The notes: a model not told the origin generated them from the letters alone. A stretch of DNA of 64,000 bases from Fusibacter_C sp942493125 (GCA_942493125.1 OW818667.1:3534001-3598000); one strand, 5' to 3'. Counted from the first letter of the stretch, positions 34,565 through 43,649 are shown. Made by a program: numbers and translations.

Positions 34565-35779
34565 TTACATCAAATAGGCATTTTCACCGTGCATAATTTC
34601 ATCAACGCCAGTTAGCTGTTCCTTAGAGTCTATACGAACAGGTGTGATCTTGTTGATCAGGAAAAGCATCGTGTATGATACGACAAATGCATAAGCGGCC
34701 GCAAAAAGAACTGCGACGAGCTCTTTATTGAAAAATGCAAAACCACCGTACAAAAGGCCATCAGGTGCTGTCGGATTAACAGCTGAACTCGAAAAGATAC
34801 CGAGAAGTATAACGCCTGTTATGCCGCCGACGCCATGGACGCCCCACACATCAAGTGCATCATCCCACTTAAGTTTGTTTTTAAGATTGACAGCGAGATA
34901 ACAAATAATGGATGCAAAACTACCAATAAGTGCTGCTGTAGCGGTGTTGACGTACCCAGCTGCAGGCGTTATGGTTGCAAGTCCAGCGACAGCACCTGTA
35001 AGCATACCTACAAATTTTGGCTTTCCAGTGATCTTCCAATCAATGGCGAGCCATACTACGGCCGCAAAGGAAGCAGCAACGTCAGTATTGAGGAAGGCGA
35101 GAGCTGTGATTGAATCGACTCTAAGTTCACTGCCAGCGTTGAAGCCGTACCACCCAAACCAAAGGAGGGCAGTGCCAAGTGCTATGAGTGGGATACTATG
35201 GGGTTCATTTTTTGTGTTTTCACGTTTGCCGACAAAGAAAACAGATGCCAGTGCAGCCATACCTGCAGTTGCGTGGACAACAATGCCACCCGCGAAGTCG
35301 AGCACGCCCCACTGAGCCAATATCCCGCCACCCCATACCATATGTGTGAATGGGAAATAAACCAAAAGCAACCAAAATACAAGAAAGATCAAGTAAGCTT
35401 TAAATCTGACGCGTTCTGCAAATGCACCCGTGATTAGAGCCGGTGTAATAACGGCAAACATCATTTGATAGGCGACAAATACAAGCGTCGGGATATTGTT
35501 CGTGGGTGAGAATACGTCGTCAATGGTGATGCCTATTAAAAAGGCATGATCTAAATTGCCAATGATGCCGCCGATATCGCCGCTGAAGCAAAGTGAATAA
35601 CCGACGGTAAACCATAATACTGTTGTAATTCCCAGTGAGACAAAGCTTTGCATCATGATCGTCAAAACGCCTTTTTTACTAACGAGGCCGCCGTAAAAAA
35701 AAGCGAGACCAGGCGTCATCAGCATGACCAAACTTGTTGCAAGTAGCATAAAGCCAGTATTTCCTGTGTCAAAGTTCAT
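34565..35779 (-). CDS. amtB: ammonium transporter (Amt/MEP/Rh family)
   Basis: 404 aa, eleven predicted membrane helices. Family hallmarks read MTPGLAFFYGGLVSKKG at the N-terminus, DFAGGIVVHATAGMAAL, WFGWYGFNAGS and WGVHGVGGITG, the last two with conserved pore residues. It carries ammonium/ammonia into the cell. The ATG at 35779 follows GGAGGAAAA and replaces an upstream in-frame codon at 35821. Unusually no glnK lies beside it; a two-component system precedes it on the same strand. The sigma-54 promoter at 35817-35833 is directly upstream. Confidence 0.95.
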   Translation of the reverse strand: MNFDTGNTGFMLLATSLVMLMTPGLAFFYGGLVSKKGVLTIMMQSFVSLGITTVLWFTVGYSLCFSGDIGGIIGNLDHAFLIGITIDDVFSPTNNIPTLVFVAYQMMFAVITPALITGAFAERVRFKAYLIFLVFWLLLVYFPFTHMVWGGGILAQWGVLDFAGGIVVHATAGMAALASVFFVGKRENTKNEPHSIPLIALGTALLWFGWYGFNAGSELRVDSITALAFLNTDVAASFAAVVWLAIDWKITGKPKFVGMLTGAVAGLATITPAAGYVNTATAALIGSFASIICYLAVNLKNKLKWDDALDVWGVHGVGGITGVILLGIFSSSAVNPTAPDGLLYGGFAFFNKELVAVLFAAAYAFVVSYTMLFLINKITPVRIDSKEQLTGVDEIMHGENAYLM

Positions 35780-35816
35780 AGTTTTCCTCCAATTCATAAT
35801 CTGACACTTAACTATA

Positions 35817-35833
35817 TGCAAGTGCTATGCCAA
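35817..35833 (-). promoter_or_regulatory. sigma-54 (-24/-12) promoter of amtB
   Basis: Read on the - strand the site is TTGGCATAGCACTTGCA: GG, ten bases, GC, as in the sigma-54 consensus TGGCAC-N5-TTGC. It lies about 40 bases before the amtB start, and the adjacent response regulator has the GAFTGA motif needed to activate sigma-54. Confidence 0.82.
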
Positions 35834-35890
35834 GTGAGGATTGTCTTGAAACCCTGTGAATAGAACTGTTCCATTTCATTTGAATCAAAA

Positions 35891-35935
35891 AAAGTGCGAC
35901 AAACGCGTCACACTGTGACACATTTGTCGCACTTT
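35891..35935 (-). terminator. 45-bp nested inverted repeat ending the response-regulator gene
   Basis: Outer arms AAAGTGCGACAAA and TTTGTCGCACTTT (13 bp) flank a second perfect repeat GTCACA-C-TGTGAC. Downstream on the - strand the arm is followed by a run of T. It acts as terminator of the ntrC-like gene, and because it also lies 60-120 bases upstream of the sigma-54 promoter of amtB it could double as an activator site. Confidence 0.8.
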
Positions 35936-35939
35936 CATT

Positions 35940-37274
35940 TTATGAATGCAAATTGTATTTGTTGATTTTTCTATGCAATGAACGTCTGCTGATTCCAAGG
36001 CTTTCTGCAGCTTTCGTGATATTGCCGTCACACGATATAATTGCTTTTTGGATTAATTTCTCTTCAGTGCTGTCTTTGAGGGCATCAAGGGTTTCCGATG
36101 CCTGATTCGTGTGTATTCGCATCTTATCAGGAAGGTCTGTTTTTTGGATTGTATGTGTTTCACTGATCAACAACACGCGTTCTATGATATTCTCAAGTTC
36201 GCGAACATTGCCAGGCCAGCTATATGCCAGCATCGTGTCAAGTGCGTCTTTACTAAATGATTTATGTGTCGTCTTGTACCGCACGACTGAATAATTTACA
36301 AAAGTATCTATCAGCGGCAATAAGTCATCCTTGCGTTCACGCAATGGAGGAACGGTTAGCGGAATCACATTGAGTCGATAATAAAGATCTTCTCTAAATA
36401 GACCTTCTTTAACGAGGTTTTCCAAATCTTTATTGGTGGCAGTAATAATACGCACATCTAGGTTGATAGTCTGAACACCGCCAAGGCGTTCAAGCTCCTT
36501 TTGTTGAATGATGCGTAATAACTTGAGTTGAATCAGTGGTGAGATATCGCCAATTTCATCAAGAAAAATGGTACCACCCTGAGCTAACTCAAAGCGACCG
36601 AGTTTTTTCGCAAAGGCACCAGTGAAAGCGCCCTTTTCATATCCGAATAGCTCACTTTCAAGCAATGACTCAGGAAGTGCGGAGCAATTGACTTTGATAA
36701 ATGGTTTATCTTTTCTTTCGCTACATTCATGAATGGCATGTGCAATCAGCTCTTTACCGACCCCTGTTTCACCTAATATATAGACATTGGCATTGCTCTT
36801 CGCTATTTTTTGAACTATCTTGATTAAGGCTTGCATTGGAGGACTATTGGTAACTAGCATATCATGTAGATTGTAAAGAGTGGGCTCAGCATCCTCGGAA
36901 GGTCGTTTTATCATTAAGTTAACTTTATTGACTGTTTCGAGAACCTCATCTAGATCAAAGGGTTTACGAATGTAATCTCTGGCGCCCATTCTCATGGCGT
37001 TGATTGCGGTGTCTAGTGTTGCAAATGCTGTCATGAGAATTACTTCAATATCCTGATCATATGCTTTGATCTGTTTCAAAAGTTCTATGCCATCCATATT
37101 GGGCATTTTGATATCCGTCAATACCAGGTCTATCGGTTTTGAGTGTATCAAATCAATTGCTGAGCGGCCATCGGGTACTGTATATACAGTATAACCTTCT
37201 TTGGTTAGAACCCTTTCGAGCAATTTAGAGAGATTGCTTTCATCTTCAGCGATTAATAAATTCATCTTTGTCAT
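35940..37274 (-). CDS. NtrC-type sigma-54-dependent response regulator
   Basis: 444 aa. The receiver domain has phospho-acceptor D54 in VLTDIKMPN and K104. The AAA+ domain shows Walker A GETGVGKE (about 168-175), GAFTGA (215-220) for sigma-54 contact and Walker B GGTIFLDEIGD. A Fis-type helix-turn-helix closes the protein (AAESLGISRRSLHRKI). It should activate sigma-54 promoters, with the amtB promoter the obvious target. GAAAGGA precedes the ATG. It follows the kinase gene by 12 bases. Confidence 0.93.
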   Translation of the reverse strand: MTKMNLLIAEDESNLSKLLERVLTKEGYTVYTVPDGRSAIDLIHSKPIDLVLTDIKMPNMDGIELLKQIKAYDQDIEVILMTAFATLDTAINAMRMGARDYIRKPFDLDEVLETVNKVNLMIKRPSEDAEPTLYNLHDMLVTNSPPMQALIKIVQKIAKSNANVYILGETGVGKELIAHAIHECSERKDKPFIKVNCSALPESLLESELFGYEKGAFTGAFAKKLGRFELAQGGTIFLDEIGDISPLIQLKLLRIIQQKELERLGGVQTINLDVRIITATNKDLENLVKEGLFREDLYYRLNVIPLTVPPLRERKDDLLPLIDTFVNYSVVRYKTTHKSFSKDALDTMLAYSWPGNVRELENIIERVLLISETHTIQKTDLPDKMRIHTNQASETLDALKDSTEEKLIQKAIISCDGNITKAAESLGISRRSLHRKINKYNLHS

Positions 37275-37286
37275 ATAAGTTCCTTT

Positions 37287-39398
37287 CTAAAGAGGCAATC
37301 GAATGGTAAAATGTGCACCCTTATACTTTTCACTGGTCATATCGATTGATCCGCTGTGGTTTTCTACGATTTGTGCACAAATGGAAAGCCCGAGACCTGT
37401 ACCATTTGACCTTGTGGTATAAAATGGTGAAAATATACTCGTTTGAATTTCGGGATCGATGCCCTCACCGTGATCGATGACGTGTATTGTGTACGACGCC
37501 TTCAGCATATCACGCTCAGAGTGAATATCAATATGGCTTTGAACAGGAGATGCCTGAATCGCATTAATCAGAAGATTGATGAATACTTGCTTCATCTGGT
37601 CATAATCAAAGAGAAGCATGTCATCTTCTGGAATCTTAATATCTGCTATGATCTGTTTTTCAGTTAGTGAAGGTTCTAAGACTTTTACAACTTCATGGAT
37701 CAGTCTCCCAATCGAATGATATTCGCAAACCAATTGATTTGGGCTAGCAAAGCTTAAAAAGCGTTCAATGATTTTATCCATGCGATCGACCTCGGAGAGA
37801 ACGACTTTGAGATCCTCACGAGCATCTGATATATCAGGTATCTCAAAAAGAGCCATTTGAGTATATCCGCGTATGGATGCCAATGGATTTCGAATCTCAT
37901 GCGCAACACCAGCAGTGAGCTCGCCTAATTCAGAAAACTTCTTTGCTCTAATAATCTTATTATCAAAGAGTTCTTTATCCTCTTGGCTTTGCAAAATGAC
38001 TGTAAAGCCGAGAGGAGCATGATCTTGGTCTTTATGATGCAATGTGGTGACTAGAATATGCGTATTTGAAGGCTCAATAAAGCACACTTCATCTTTGAGT
38101 CGGTTTTTATCGTCAAGAGGATTATCATGTTCATAAACCTTTTTTAACAATGTGATCAGCTCAATGTAAGGATGATCTTCTTTAAATGCATAGATGGGAT
38201 GTCCAATAAATGGAATGCCTTCAGCATTGAAATTGAGGATTTCACGTGCTTTAGCGTTGAGTGTGGTAATGGTTCCTTTGCCATCTATGGTGAGAATACC
38301 ACTCAAGGCGTGCTCGACAACCGTGTTCAATGAATGCTTTAGTTCATTCATATAGGCTGCTTCACCTGACTTTTCAAGCACTTTTTGCATCATGAAATTC
38401 AGCTCATCCAATAGAAAATCAAACGTATCTGTTAGTGCTTTCACTTCGTCGTTTGATGTATGCATATTTGAAATATCATTTAGATTATAATAGGACATCA
38501 ACTCATGAATTCTTTTTTTAAGCGTGCTAAATGGTTTTGTGAGACGCTTTGATACAGTTACAGAAACTATCAAAACGACAATAAATGCGACTGAGAAAAC
38601 AAGTCCAAAATAGGTCCAGATATCGCGCAAAACAGCATATGCCTCATAGGTAGGTTCTGTTAGCAGCAATAACCACTGTTCCTTTTGTGTACTGTGTTTT
38701 AGAAGCGGGTATGTCATGGTCAAATGATCAATGCCTCCAATTTTCTCCGTACTGAGTCCTTCTTGGGATTGATTCCTGACAAGCTTTGCATGTCCATTTT
38801 CTCCTAATTTAACTGTGTTGACGATGTCGTTGATTGCATTGAAATTCATCTTTTCAACAATGGTTCCAATCATTATGCCATTTTCATCTTTAAGGGGTTC
38901 AGAAAAGTAAATGGCCATATGATTTGATGCTTCATCAATTACAAGATCAGAGATGTAGCTGCTGTCTTTGAGCATATCGTCGATAAACCCTTTCGTTCTA
39001 AGCGCTGTAACCTCGACGGCTGTTTCATCCTCATCCGAAGAGGAGAATAGAACATTGCCAAAGTGATCGAGAATAAAGATGACGTCATAGGTTTGATAAA
39101 ATTCAATGATATTCTTCAAATAATCAATTTTAATCTGCTTTGAAACGTCGTTCATGGTCATAAGCTTAGATTCAGACAAAACTTTAGCATCGGCAGACCT
39201 TTCAAATAAAAAACGCTCAATTTTATCCACAGTCTCTGCCGCCAGAGTCGTAAGCTCACGCGTCTTGGTATCTATGACCCTAAGCTTTGTGTTGTTATAA
39301 AACGCATAACCTAAAACGAAGGTCAAAACTAAAAATATGATTAAGAATGCTGAAATTAAGCGTATTTGAAGTGATAAATCCTTAAACCAACGATTCAT
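37287..39398 (-). CDS. membrane histidine kinase with extracytoplasmic sensor and PAS domain
   Basis: 703 aa. Order: TM1 (about 12-34), an extracellular dCache-like region (35-258), TM2 (262-282), HAMP, PAS (about 360-470), HisKA with H500 in ELTAGVAHEIRNP, and an ATPase domain with LLINAIQASP and GTGLGLSI. It phosphorylates the regulator encoded downstream in the same operon. Unlike enteric NtrB it has an outside sensor, so it may sense an extracellular nitrogen compound. Promoter: 39450-39458. Confidence 0.92.
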   Translation of the reverse strand: MNRWFKDLSLQIRLISAFLIIFLVLTFVLGYAFYNNTKLRVIDTKTRELTTLAAETVDKIERFLFERSADAKVLSESKLMTMNDVSKQIKIDYLKNIIEFYQTYDVIFILDHFGNVLFSSSDEDETAVEVTALRTKGFIDDMLKDSSYISDLVIDEASNHMAIYFSEPLKDENGIMIGTIVEKMNFNAINDIVNTVKLGENGHAKLVRNQSQEGLSTEKIGGIDHLTMTYPLLKHSTQKEQWLLLLTEPTYEAYAVLRDIWTYFGLVFSVAFIVVLIVSVTVSKRLTKPFSTLKKRIHELMSYYNLNDISNMHTSNDEVKALTDTFDFLLDELNFMMQKVLEKSGEAAYMNELKHSLNTVVEHALSGILTIDGKGTITTLNAKAREILNFNAEGIPFIGHPIYAFKEDHPYIELITLLKKVYEHDNPLDDKNRLKDEVCFIEPSNTHILVTTLHHKDQDHAPLGFTVILQSQEDKELFDNKIIRAKKFSELGELTAGVAHEIRNPLASIRGYTQMALFEIPDISDAREDLKVVLSEVDRMDKIIERFLSFASPNQLVCEYHSIGRLIHEVVKVLEPSLTEKQIIADIKIPEDDMLLFDYDQMKQVFINLLINAIQASPVQSHIDIHSERDMLKASYTIHVIDHGEGIDPEIQTSIFSPFYTTRSNGTGLGLSICAQIVENHSGSIDMTSEKYKGAHFTIRLPL

Positions 39399-39449
39399 GA
39401 TGTTGACCCTCTTTAGCGCGTAGATTTTTAGTTGAAAGTAGATAAACCC

Positions 39450-39458
39450 ATTGTAGCA
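39450..39458 (-). promoter_or_regulatory. extended -10 promoter of the kinase-regulator operon
   Basis: On the - strand TGCTACAAT (extended -10) lies about 52 bases before the kinase ATG. No strong -35 is visible, which an extended -10 can tolerate. Confidence 0.6.
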
Positions 39459-39502
39459 TAAAAATGTTGTGATTCCCGATCTCTTGCATTCAAGATAAAG
39501 AT

Positions 39503-39562
39503 TATATAATATAATTAATATAAAATATAATTAAAATGAAATACAATCAAAATGAAATACAA
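39503..39562 (+). repeat. four tandem degenerate 16-bp repeats before a GNAT gene
   Basis: Units start at 39503, 39519, 39535 and 39551. Units 1 and 2 (TATATAATATAATTAA, TATAAAATATAATTAA) and units 3 and 4 (AATGAAATACAATCAA, AATGAAATACAA then the ribosome site) are near-identical pairs. The array contains several TATAAT-like -10 boxes and ends in the Shine-Dalgarno sequence. Confidence 0.8.
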
Positions 39563-39573
39563 GGAGGTAGCCA

Positions 39574-40107
39574 TTGAATTTTCAAATAAGTAACGGAGAA
39601 GTGGTTGTTATCAGAGAGGCCAGAGGTGATGATGCAGCGAGATTACTCGAGTATATCGATGCAATCAGTGTCGAGTCCGAGTATTTGACGTTTGGTCAAG
39701 GCGAGTTTGTCATGACGGTCGAACAGGAAACGCAATTTCTTGAGCAAACAGCCAAACAACCCAATGCGATCTATTTCGTTGCTGAGATTGATTCGAAAAT
39801 CATTGGTGCTGCATCATTTGCTGGTGGGGCTAGACCTCGTTTGAAACATGTAGGCGAATTTGGAGTAAGTGTCTCAAAATCGTATTGGGGAAATGGAATC
39901 GGTACAGCGCTCGTGCAAAGTATATTAGACTGGTCAAAGGAGACCGGTATTATAAGAAAAGTGGATTTGTTAGTTAGGGCAGATAATATGTCAGCCATCC
40001 ATGTCTACAAAAAGCTTGGTTTTTCCATCGAAGGCATTCAATCAAGGAGTCTCTGTATTGATGGCATATTCTATGATTCGATATTAATGGGGTATAAAGT
40101 AGATTGA
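39574..40107 (+). CDS. GNAT family N-acetyltransferase
   Basis: 177 aa from a TTG start at 39574, seven bases after AAGGAGG. The acetyl-CoA loop is SVSKSYWGNGIGTALVQ, and ADNMSAIHVYKKLGF follows, as in RimI-like GNATs. Acceptor unknown. The four 16-bp repeats directly upstream make its promoter unusual. Confidence 0.85.
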   Translation: MNFQISNGEVVVIREARGDDAARLLEYIDAISVESEYLTFGQGEFVMTVEQETQFLEQTAKQPNAIYFVAEIDSKIIGAASFAGGARPRLKHVGEFGVSVSKSYWGNGIGTALVQSILDWSKETGIIRKVDLLVRADNMSAIHVYKKLGFSIEGIQSRSLCIDGIFYDSILMGYKVD

Positions 40108-40146
40108 TGTGTTGTAAAAAAACAAAATGTGAGAGGTTGGGACTTT

Positions 40147-40581
40147 ATGAAGCAAGAAATCGTACATATCGCAATAGTCGTTAAAGACTATGATGAAGCC
40201 ATAAAATTCTATGTTGAGACATTAAGCTTCGATTTGATTGAAGACACATACCAAGCTGAACAAGATAAACGCTGGGTCGTGGTAGCCCCAAAGGGTTCAA
40301 AAGGCTGTACATTACTGTTGGCTAGAGCCTCAACACCAGAGCAAGAGGCATTCATCGGCAACCAATGCGGGGGAAGAGTTTTCCTGTTTTTAAATACCGA
40401 TGATTTTTGGCGGGATTATAATGCACTCATTTCAAAAGGGGTTCATTTTGCGAGAGAACCCAAGGCGCAAGACTATGGCATGGTAGCTGTGTTCGAAGAC
40501 CTATATGGCAACAAATGGGATCTGTTGCAGTTGAATGAAGGCCATCGGATTTTTGAACGCATTGCAAGTATGGAGGCATAG
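40147..40581 (+). CDS. VOC (glyoxalase/bleomycin-resistance fold) protein
   Basis: 144 aa. The paired beta-alpha-beta-beta-beta units of the VOC fold are visible: IVHIAIVVKDYDEAIKFYVE at the start and YGMVAVFEDLYGNKWDLLQ at the end, with a metal-ligand-type His near the start and Glu near the end. Role could be drug binding or a lyase; not decidable. The ATG at 40147 is downstream of GAGAGG. Confidence 0.85.
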   Translation: MKQEIVHIAIVVKDYDEAIKFYVETLSFDLIEDTYQAEQDKRWVVVAPKGSKGCTLLLARASTPEQEAFIGNQCGGRVFLFLNTDDFWRDYNALISKGVHFAREPKAQDYGMVAVFEDLYGNKWDLLQLNEGHRIFERIASMEA

Positions 40582-40649
40582 AATAACTGATAACATTTTA
40601 TCATAATTTATTATGAAATGATTCAAGGTTTGATGAAAGGAGCATTAAC

Positions 40650-41018
40650 ATGACTAAAAAAGAAAAAGCAATTGCGTTTTTGACATTGGCATCCTCAACA
40701 AGTGAAAAAGTTGTGGAAGCATTTGATCTATTTGTTCATCCATCGTTTATCCATCACTTAATTTACTTTAAAGGCGATCGAGAATCGTTCAAAACCGCGA
40801 TGATTGAGAACTGTGAAGCATTTCCTGATAAGCGATATGAGACTTTACATGCGCTCGAAGATGGCGATTTCGTCTCTGTTCATGGGAAAGTTGAATTAGG
40901 TGACAAAGTCTATGGTTTGATTCATCTGTTTAGATTTGAAGAGGGTCTCATCATCGAGTCATGGGAAGCCTCACAAGAAGAGCTAGACGACATGCCAAAT
41001 GAATACGGGTTATTTTAG
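40650..41018 (+). CDS. SnoaL-like (NTF2-fold) protein
   Basis: 122 aa. The helical start (KAIAFLTLASST), VHPSFIHHLIYFKGDRES and the later VHGKVELGDKVYGLIHLFRF strand match SnoaL/NTF2-fold small enzymes or binding proteins. GAAAGGAG precedes the ATG. No partner is obvious. Confidence 0.75.
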   Translation: MTKKEKAIAFLTLASSTSEKVVEAFDLFVHPSFIHHLIYFKGDRESFKTAMIENCEAFPDKRYETLHALEDGDFVSVHGKVELGDKVYGLIHLFRFEEGLIIESWEASQEELDDMPNEYGLF

Positions 41019-41032
41019 AAAGGATAGTTTAT

Positions 41033-41251
41033 ATGAGTGAATCAATAATTATTGGTGGCATCTATCGCCATTTTAAAGGAAATCTTTACAAGGTGCTTCA
41101 TATAGCGAAACACAGTGAAACGGAAGAGGCGATGGTGGTTTATCAAAAGCTCTATGGCGACCATGACATATGGGTGCGGCCACTTGAGATGTTTTTGGAT
41201 GATAAAGAAGTGGACGGAAAACTGGTCAAGCGTTTTGAAGAGGTTCTATAG
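41033..41251 (+). CDS. DUF1653-like protein
   Basis: 72 aa. GGIYRHFKGNLYKVLHIAKH, VVYQKLYGDHDIWVRPLEMF and a terminal VKRFEEV make this a typical DUF1653 protein. No function known. It follows the SnoaL-like gene by 14 bases. Confidence 0.85.
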   Translation: MSESIIIGGIYRHFKGNLYKVLHIAKHSETEEAMVVYQKLYGDHDIWVRPLEMFLDDKEVDGKLVKRFEEVL

Positions 41252-41371
41252 CCTTTGTTGGTTATTCGATAAAATCAAGGGTATAATTTATTAAATGATT
41301 TTGTTTATCAACTGCGCGCAAAGTGATTTGAACAGCACCGAGCGCGCTTTACAAATGAAAGCAGGTATATT

Positions 41372-41809
41372 ATGAGCGATAGAGAACTAGACAATAGAAC
41401 GGGCACGATGATCACTGTGGATGTGACGGTCAATAAACCCGTTGAATATGTATGGCAATGCTTTACGCAGCCAGATCATGTTGTGAAATGGAACTTTGCA
41501 TCAGATGATTGGCACTGCCCATCTGCGGAAAACAATCTTACACCAGGCGGTATCTTTAGCTATACGATGGCAGCAAAAGATGGTACAGTGAGCTTTGACT
41601 TTGGAGGCGTTTTCGACCAGATTGAAGTCAATAAACACCTTTCGTATATTCTAGGCGATAAGCGCGTCGTATCCATCGATTTTATCGAGATGAACGGAAC
41701 GACTCAGGTCGTTGAATCATTTGAAGCAGAGGGGGAAAACTCCGTTGAAATGCAACGCAGTGGCTGGCAAGCAATCCTCGATAACTTTAAAAAACACGTG
41801 GAGGCATGA
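41372..41809 (+). CDS. SRPBCC/AHSA1-like protein
   Basis: 145 aa. The START-like fold is indicated by VTVNKPVEYVWQCFTQPDHV, VKWNFASDDWHCPSAENNL, and the closing MQRSGWQAILDNFKKHV helix. Such proteins bind small hydrophobic ligands or chaperones. One base separates it from the following VOC gene, so the two are coupled. Confidence 0.85.
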   Translation: MSDRELDNRTGTMITVDVTVNKPVEYVWQCFTQPDHVVKWNFASDDWHCPSAENNLTPGGIFSYTMAAKDGTVSFDFGGVFDQIEVNKHLSYILGDKRVVSIDFIEMNGTTQVVESFEAEGENSVEMQRSGWQAILDNFKKHVEA

Positions 41810-41810
41810 T

Positions 41811-42695
41811 ATGGATAAATTTGCATTCAACTTATGGTTTGACAAAGAAGCAAGCGAGGCAGCCGACTTCTATCTGTCGATTTTTAAAGATAGCAAAGAG
41901 TTGGCAAGGTCAATTTTAAATGATACGCCATCAGGAACAGTTGAGATCATAACGATTGACTTGGCTGGATTGCCATTCATGTTGATGTCGGCAGGACCAT
42001 ATTTTAAGATCAATCCATCGATCTCTTTTATGATCATGTGTTCTTCAGAAGAAGAAGTTAGACATTTTTACGACAAATTTATCGAAGGCGGCTTTGAAAT
42101 GATGCCACTTGATAAATATGATTTCAGCCCATTATATGCTTGGGTGGCCGATCGCTTTGGCGTTTCATGGCAGATTTTCCATACAAATGGTGCGCCGATC
42201 AAGTCCAAGATTATCCCTTCAATGATGTATGTCGGTGAAAATGTCGGACACGTCACTGAAGCGATCAAGTTTTATACGTCAGTCTTCAAGAAATCTAAAA
42301 TTGGTAATTTTTCATACTACGGTGAAGGGCAAGAACCAAACAAACCTGATTATGTGAACTATGTTGATTTTGAGCTTGAAGGCGTCACTTTTTCAGCGAT
42401 GGAAAGCGCTTTGGATCATGGGTTTACCTTCAATGAAGGCGTATCCATCGTCGTCAACTGTGACTCGCAGGATGAAATTGATTATTACTGGGAAGCGTTG
42501 TCAGCGGTTCCAGAGGCAGAGCAGTGTGGCTGGATTAAAGACCGCTTCGGGGTATCATGGCAAATCACACCTAGAATCATGGATGATATGATGCGTGATG
42601 GCACGCCAGAGCAACTTGATCGTGTGACACAAGCTTTCTTAAAAATGAAAAAATTTGATATTGCAGAGCTTGATAAAGCATTTCGTGGTGAATAA
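41811..42695 (+). CDS. tandem PhnB-like VOC protein
   Basis: 294 aa with two VOC domains (about 1-130 and 140-285). Each shows the PhnB-like repeat of FNLWFDKEASEAADFYLSIF type, then DRFGVSWQIFH in the first and DRFGVSWQITPR in the second. Internal duplication is evident. GGAGG precedes the ATG at 41811; the longer frame from 41712 overlaps the SRPBCC gene. Confidence 0.87.
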   Translation: MDKFAFNLWFDKEASEAADFYLSIFKDSKELARSILNDTPSGTVEIITIDLAGLPFMLMSAGPYFKINPSISFMIMCSSEEEVRHFYDKFIEGGFEMMPLDKYDFSPLYAWVADRFGVSWQIFHTNGAPIKSKIIPSMMYVGENVGHVTEAIKFYTSVFKKSKIGNFSYYGEGQEPNKPDYVNYVDFELEGVTFSAMESALDHGFTFNEGVSIVVNCDSQDEIDYYWEALSAVPEAEQCGWIKDRFGVSWQITPRIMDDMMRDGTPEQLDRVTQAFLKMKKFDIAELDKAFRGE

Positions 42696-42708
42696 TAACC
42701 ATTAAAAT

Positions 42709-42754
42709 GACTTAACGATCATACCAAGTAAGGTGAATCGTTAAGTCTTTTTTT
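42709..42754 (+). terminator. rho-independent terminator
   Basis: GACTTAACGAT and ATCGTTAAGTC form a perfect 11-bp stem around a 17-base loop, followed by seven T. Confidence 0.88.
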
Positions 42755-42875
42755 AGTCTTACGAATCGTGTCAAGTGTGTCGGTTCGCTTGCAAAATATG
42801 CCAAACTTCTATAGAATAATAGCTATAAAACCTGCTAATAATTGGCACTGATGACATATACTTGGGAGACAAACC

Positions 42876-43649
42876 ATGAAAATAGCTTCGTTCAATATTT
42901 GGAACAGCAATCAAAATTATGACATTAGGATGCAATTGCTAAGTCAAAAGCTCAATGAATTGCAAGTTGATGTGATTGCGCTCCAGGAAGTGAGAGATGA
43001 AACGATCGTACAAAAATTATCGTCATCTTGTGATTTTCCGTTCTATTCTTGGACGAAATACGAAGATTGTCAGGAAGGGCTTGCGATATTGTCAAAATAT
43101 CCAATAAGTGAGAGCGTAACAAATTCGAATAAAACACGTAACAATCACATCATGTCAGCTACTTTGACGGTTGATGACGCAAAATGGCGCATCACGAACG
43201 TACATCTAGATTGGGAGCATGCACATAATAAAGAATTTGGTATCGTCGAAGCCGTTGAAATGAGTGAAAAAGTTGATTGCTCTTACAGCGTTATGCTTGG
43301 CGATTTTAATGCACACCCTATCTCCAGCATTCATATATTTTTAAGCGGGCAACAATCACTTCATGGAAAGAGTACGCGATGGATAGATCTTGCTGAATCC
43401 TTTGCACGACGCAGCGGTACGAGCTGCGAAATCACAATGGATTTTTTCAATAATCCTAGATGGAAAGATGATTTCTTGATGGATATACCAGAGCGGTATG
43501 ATTGGATTTTGTTAAAAGACGTATATTCGGCAACGACCCCGCCAGTAAAACTTACTGACTTTAGCGTCTTTGGTCAAGAAGATATAGATGGCATAACGAT
43601 TAGTGATCATTATGGGGTTTTATGCGAATTAGGAGGAGGTACTGTATGA
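42876..43649 (+). CDS. endonuclease/exonuclease/phosphatase family protein
   Basis: 257 aa. The metal-binding and catalytic motifs of the EEP fold occur in order: ASFNIWN, ALQEVRD, TNVHLDWEH, LGDFNAHP and ISDHYGV. The fold occurs in nucleases, phosphatases and lipid hydrolases, so the substrate is open. GGGAGAC precedes the ATG. The last bases overlap the next gene. Confidence 0.88.
   Translation: MKIASFNIWNSNQNYDIRMQLLSQKLNELQVDVIALQEVRDETIVQKLSSSCDFPFYSWTKYEDCQEGLAILSKYPISESVTNSNKTRNNHIMSATLTVDDAKWRITNVHLDWEHAHNKEFGIVEAVEMSEKVDCSYSVMLGDFNAHPISSIHIFLSGQQSLHGKSTRWIDLAESFARRSGTSCEITMDFFNNPRWKDDFLMDIPERYDWILLKDVYSATTPPVKLTDFSVFGQEDIDGITISDHYGVLCELGGGTV

Noticed and set aside
40596..40622. A terminator after the VOC gene
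   Set aside because: The stem (TCATAA/TTATGA) is only six A/T-rich pairs with no T run and would be unstable.
42820..42870. A second sigma-54 promoter before the EEP gene
   Set aside because: TTGGCACTGATGACATA has the -24 part but not a GC twelve bases further on, so the -24/-12 spacing fails.
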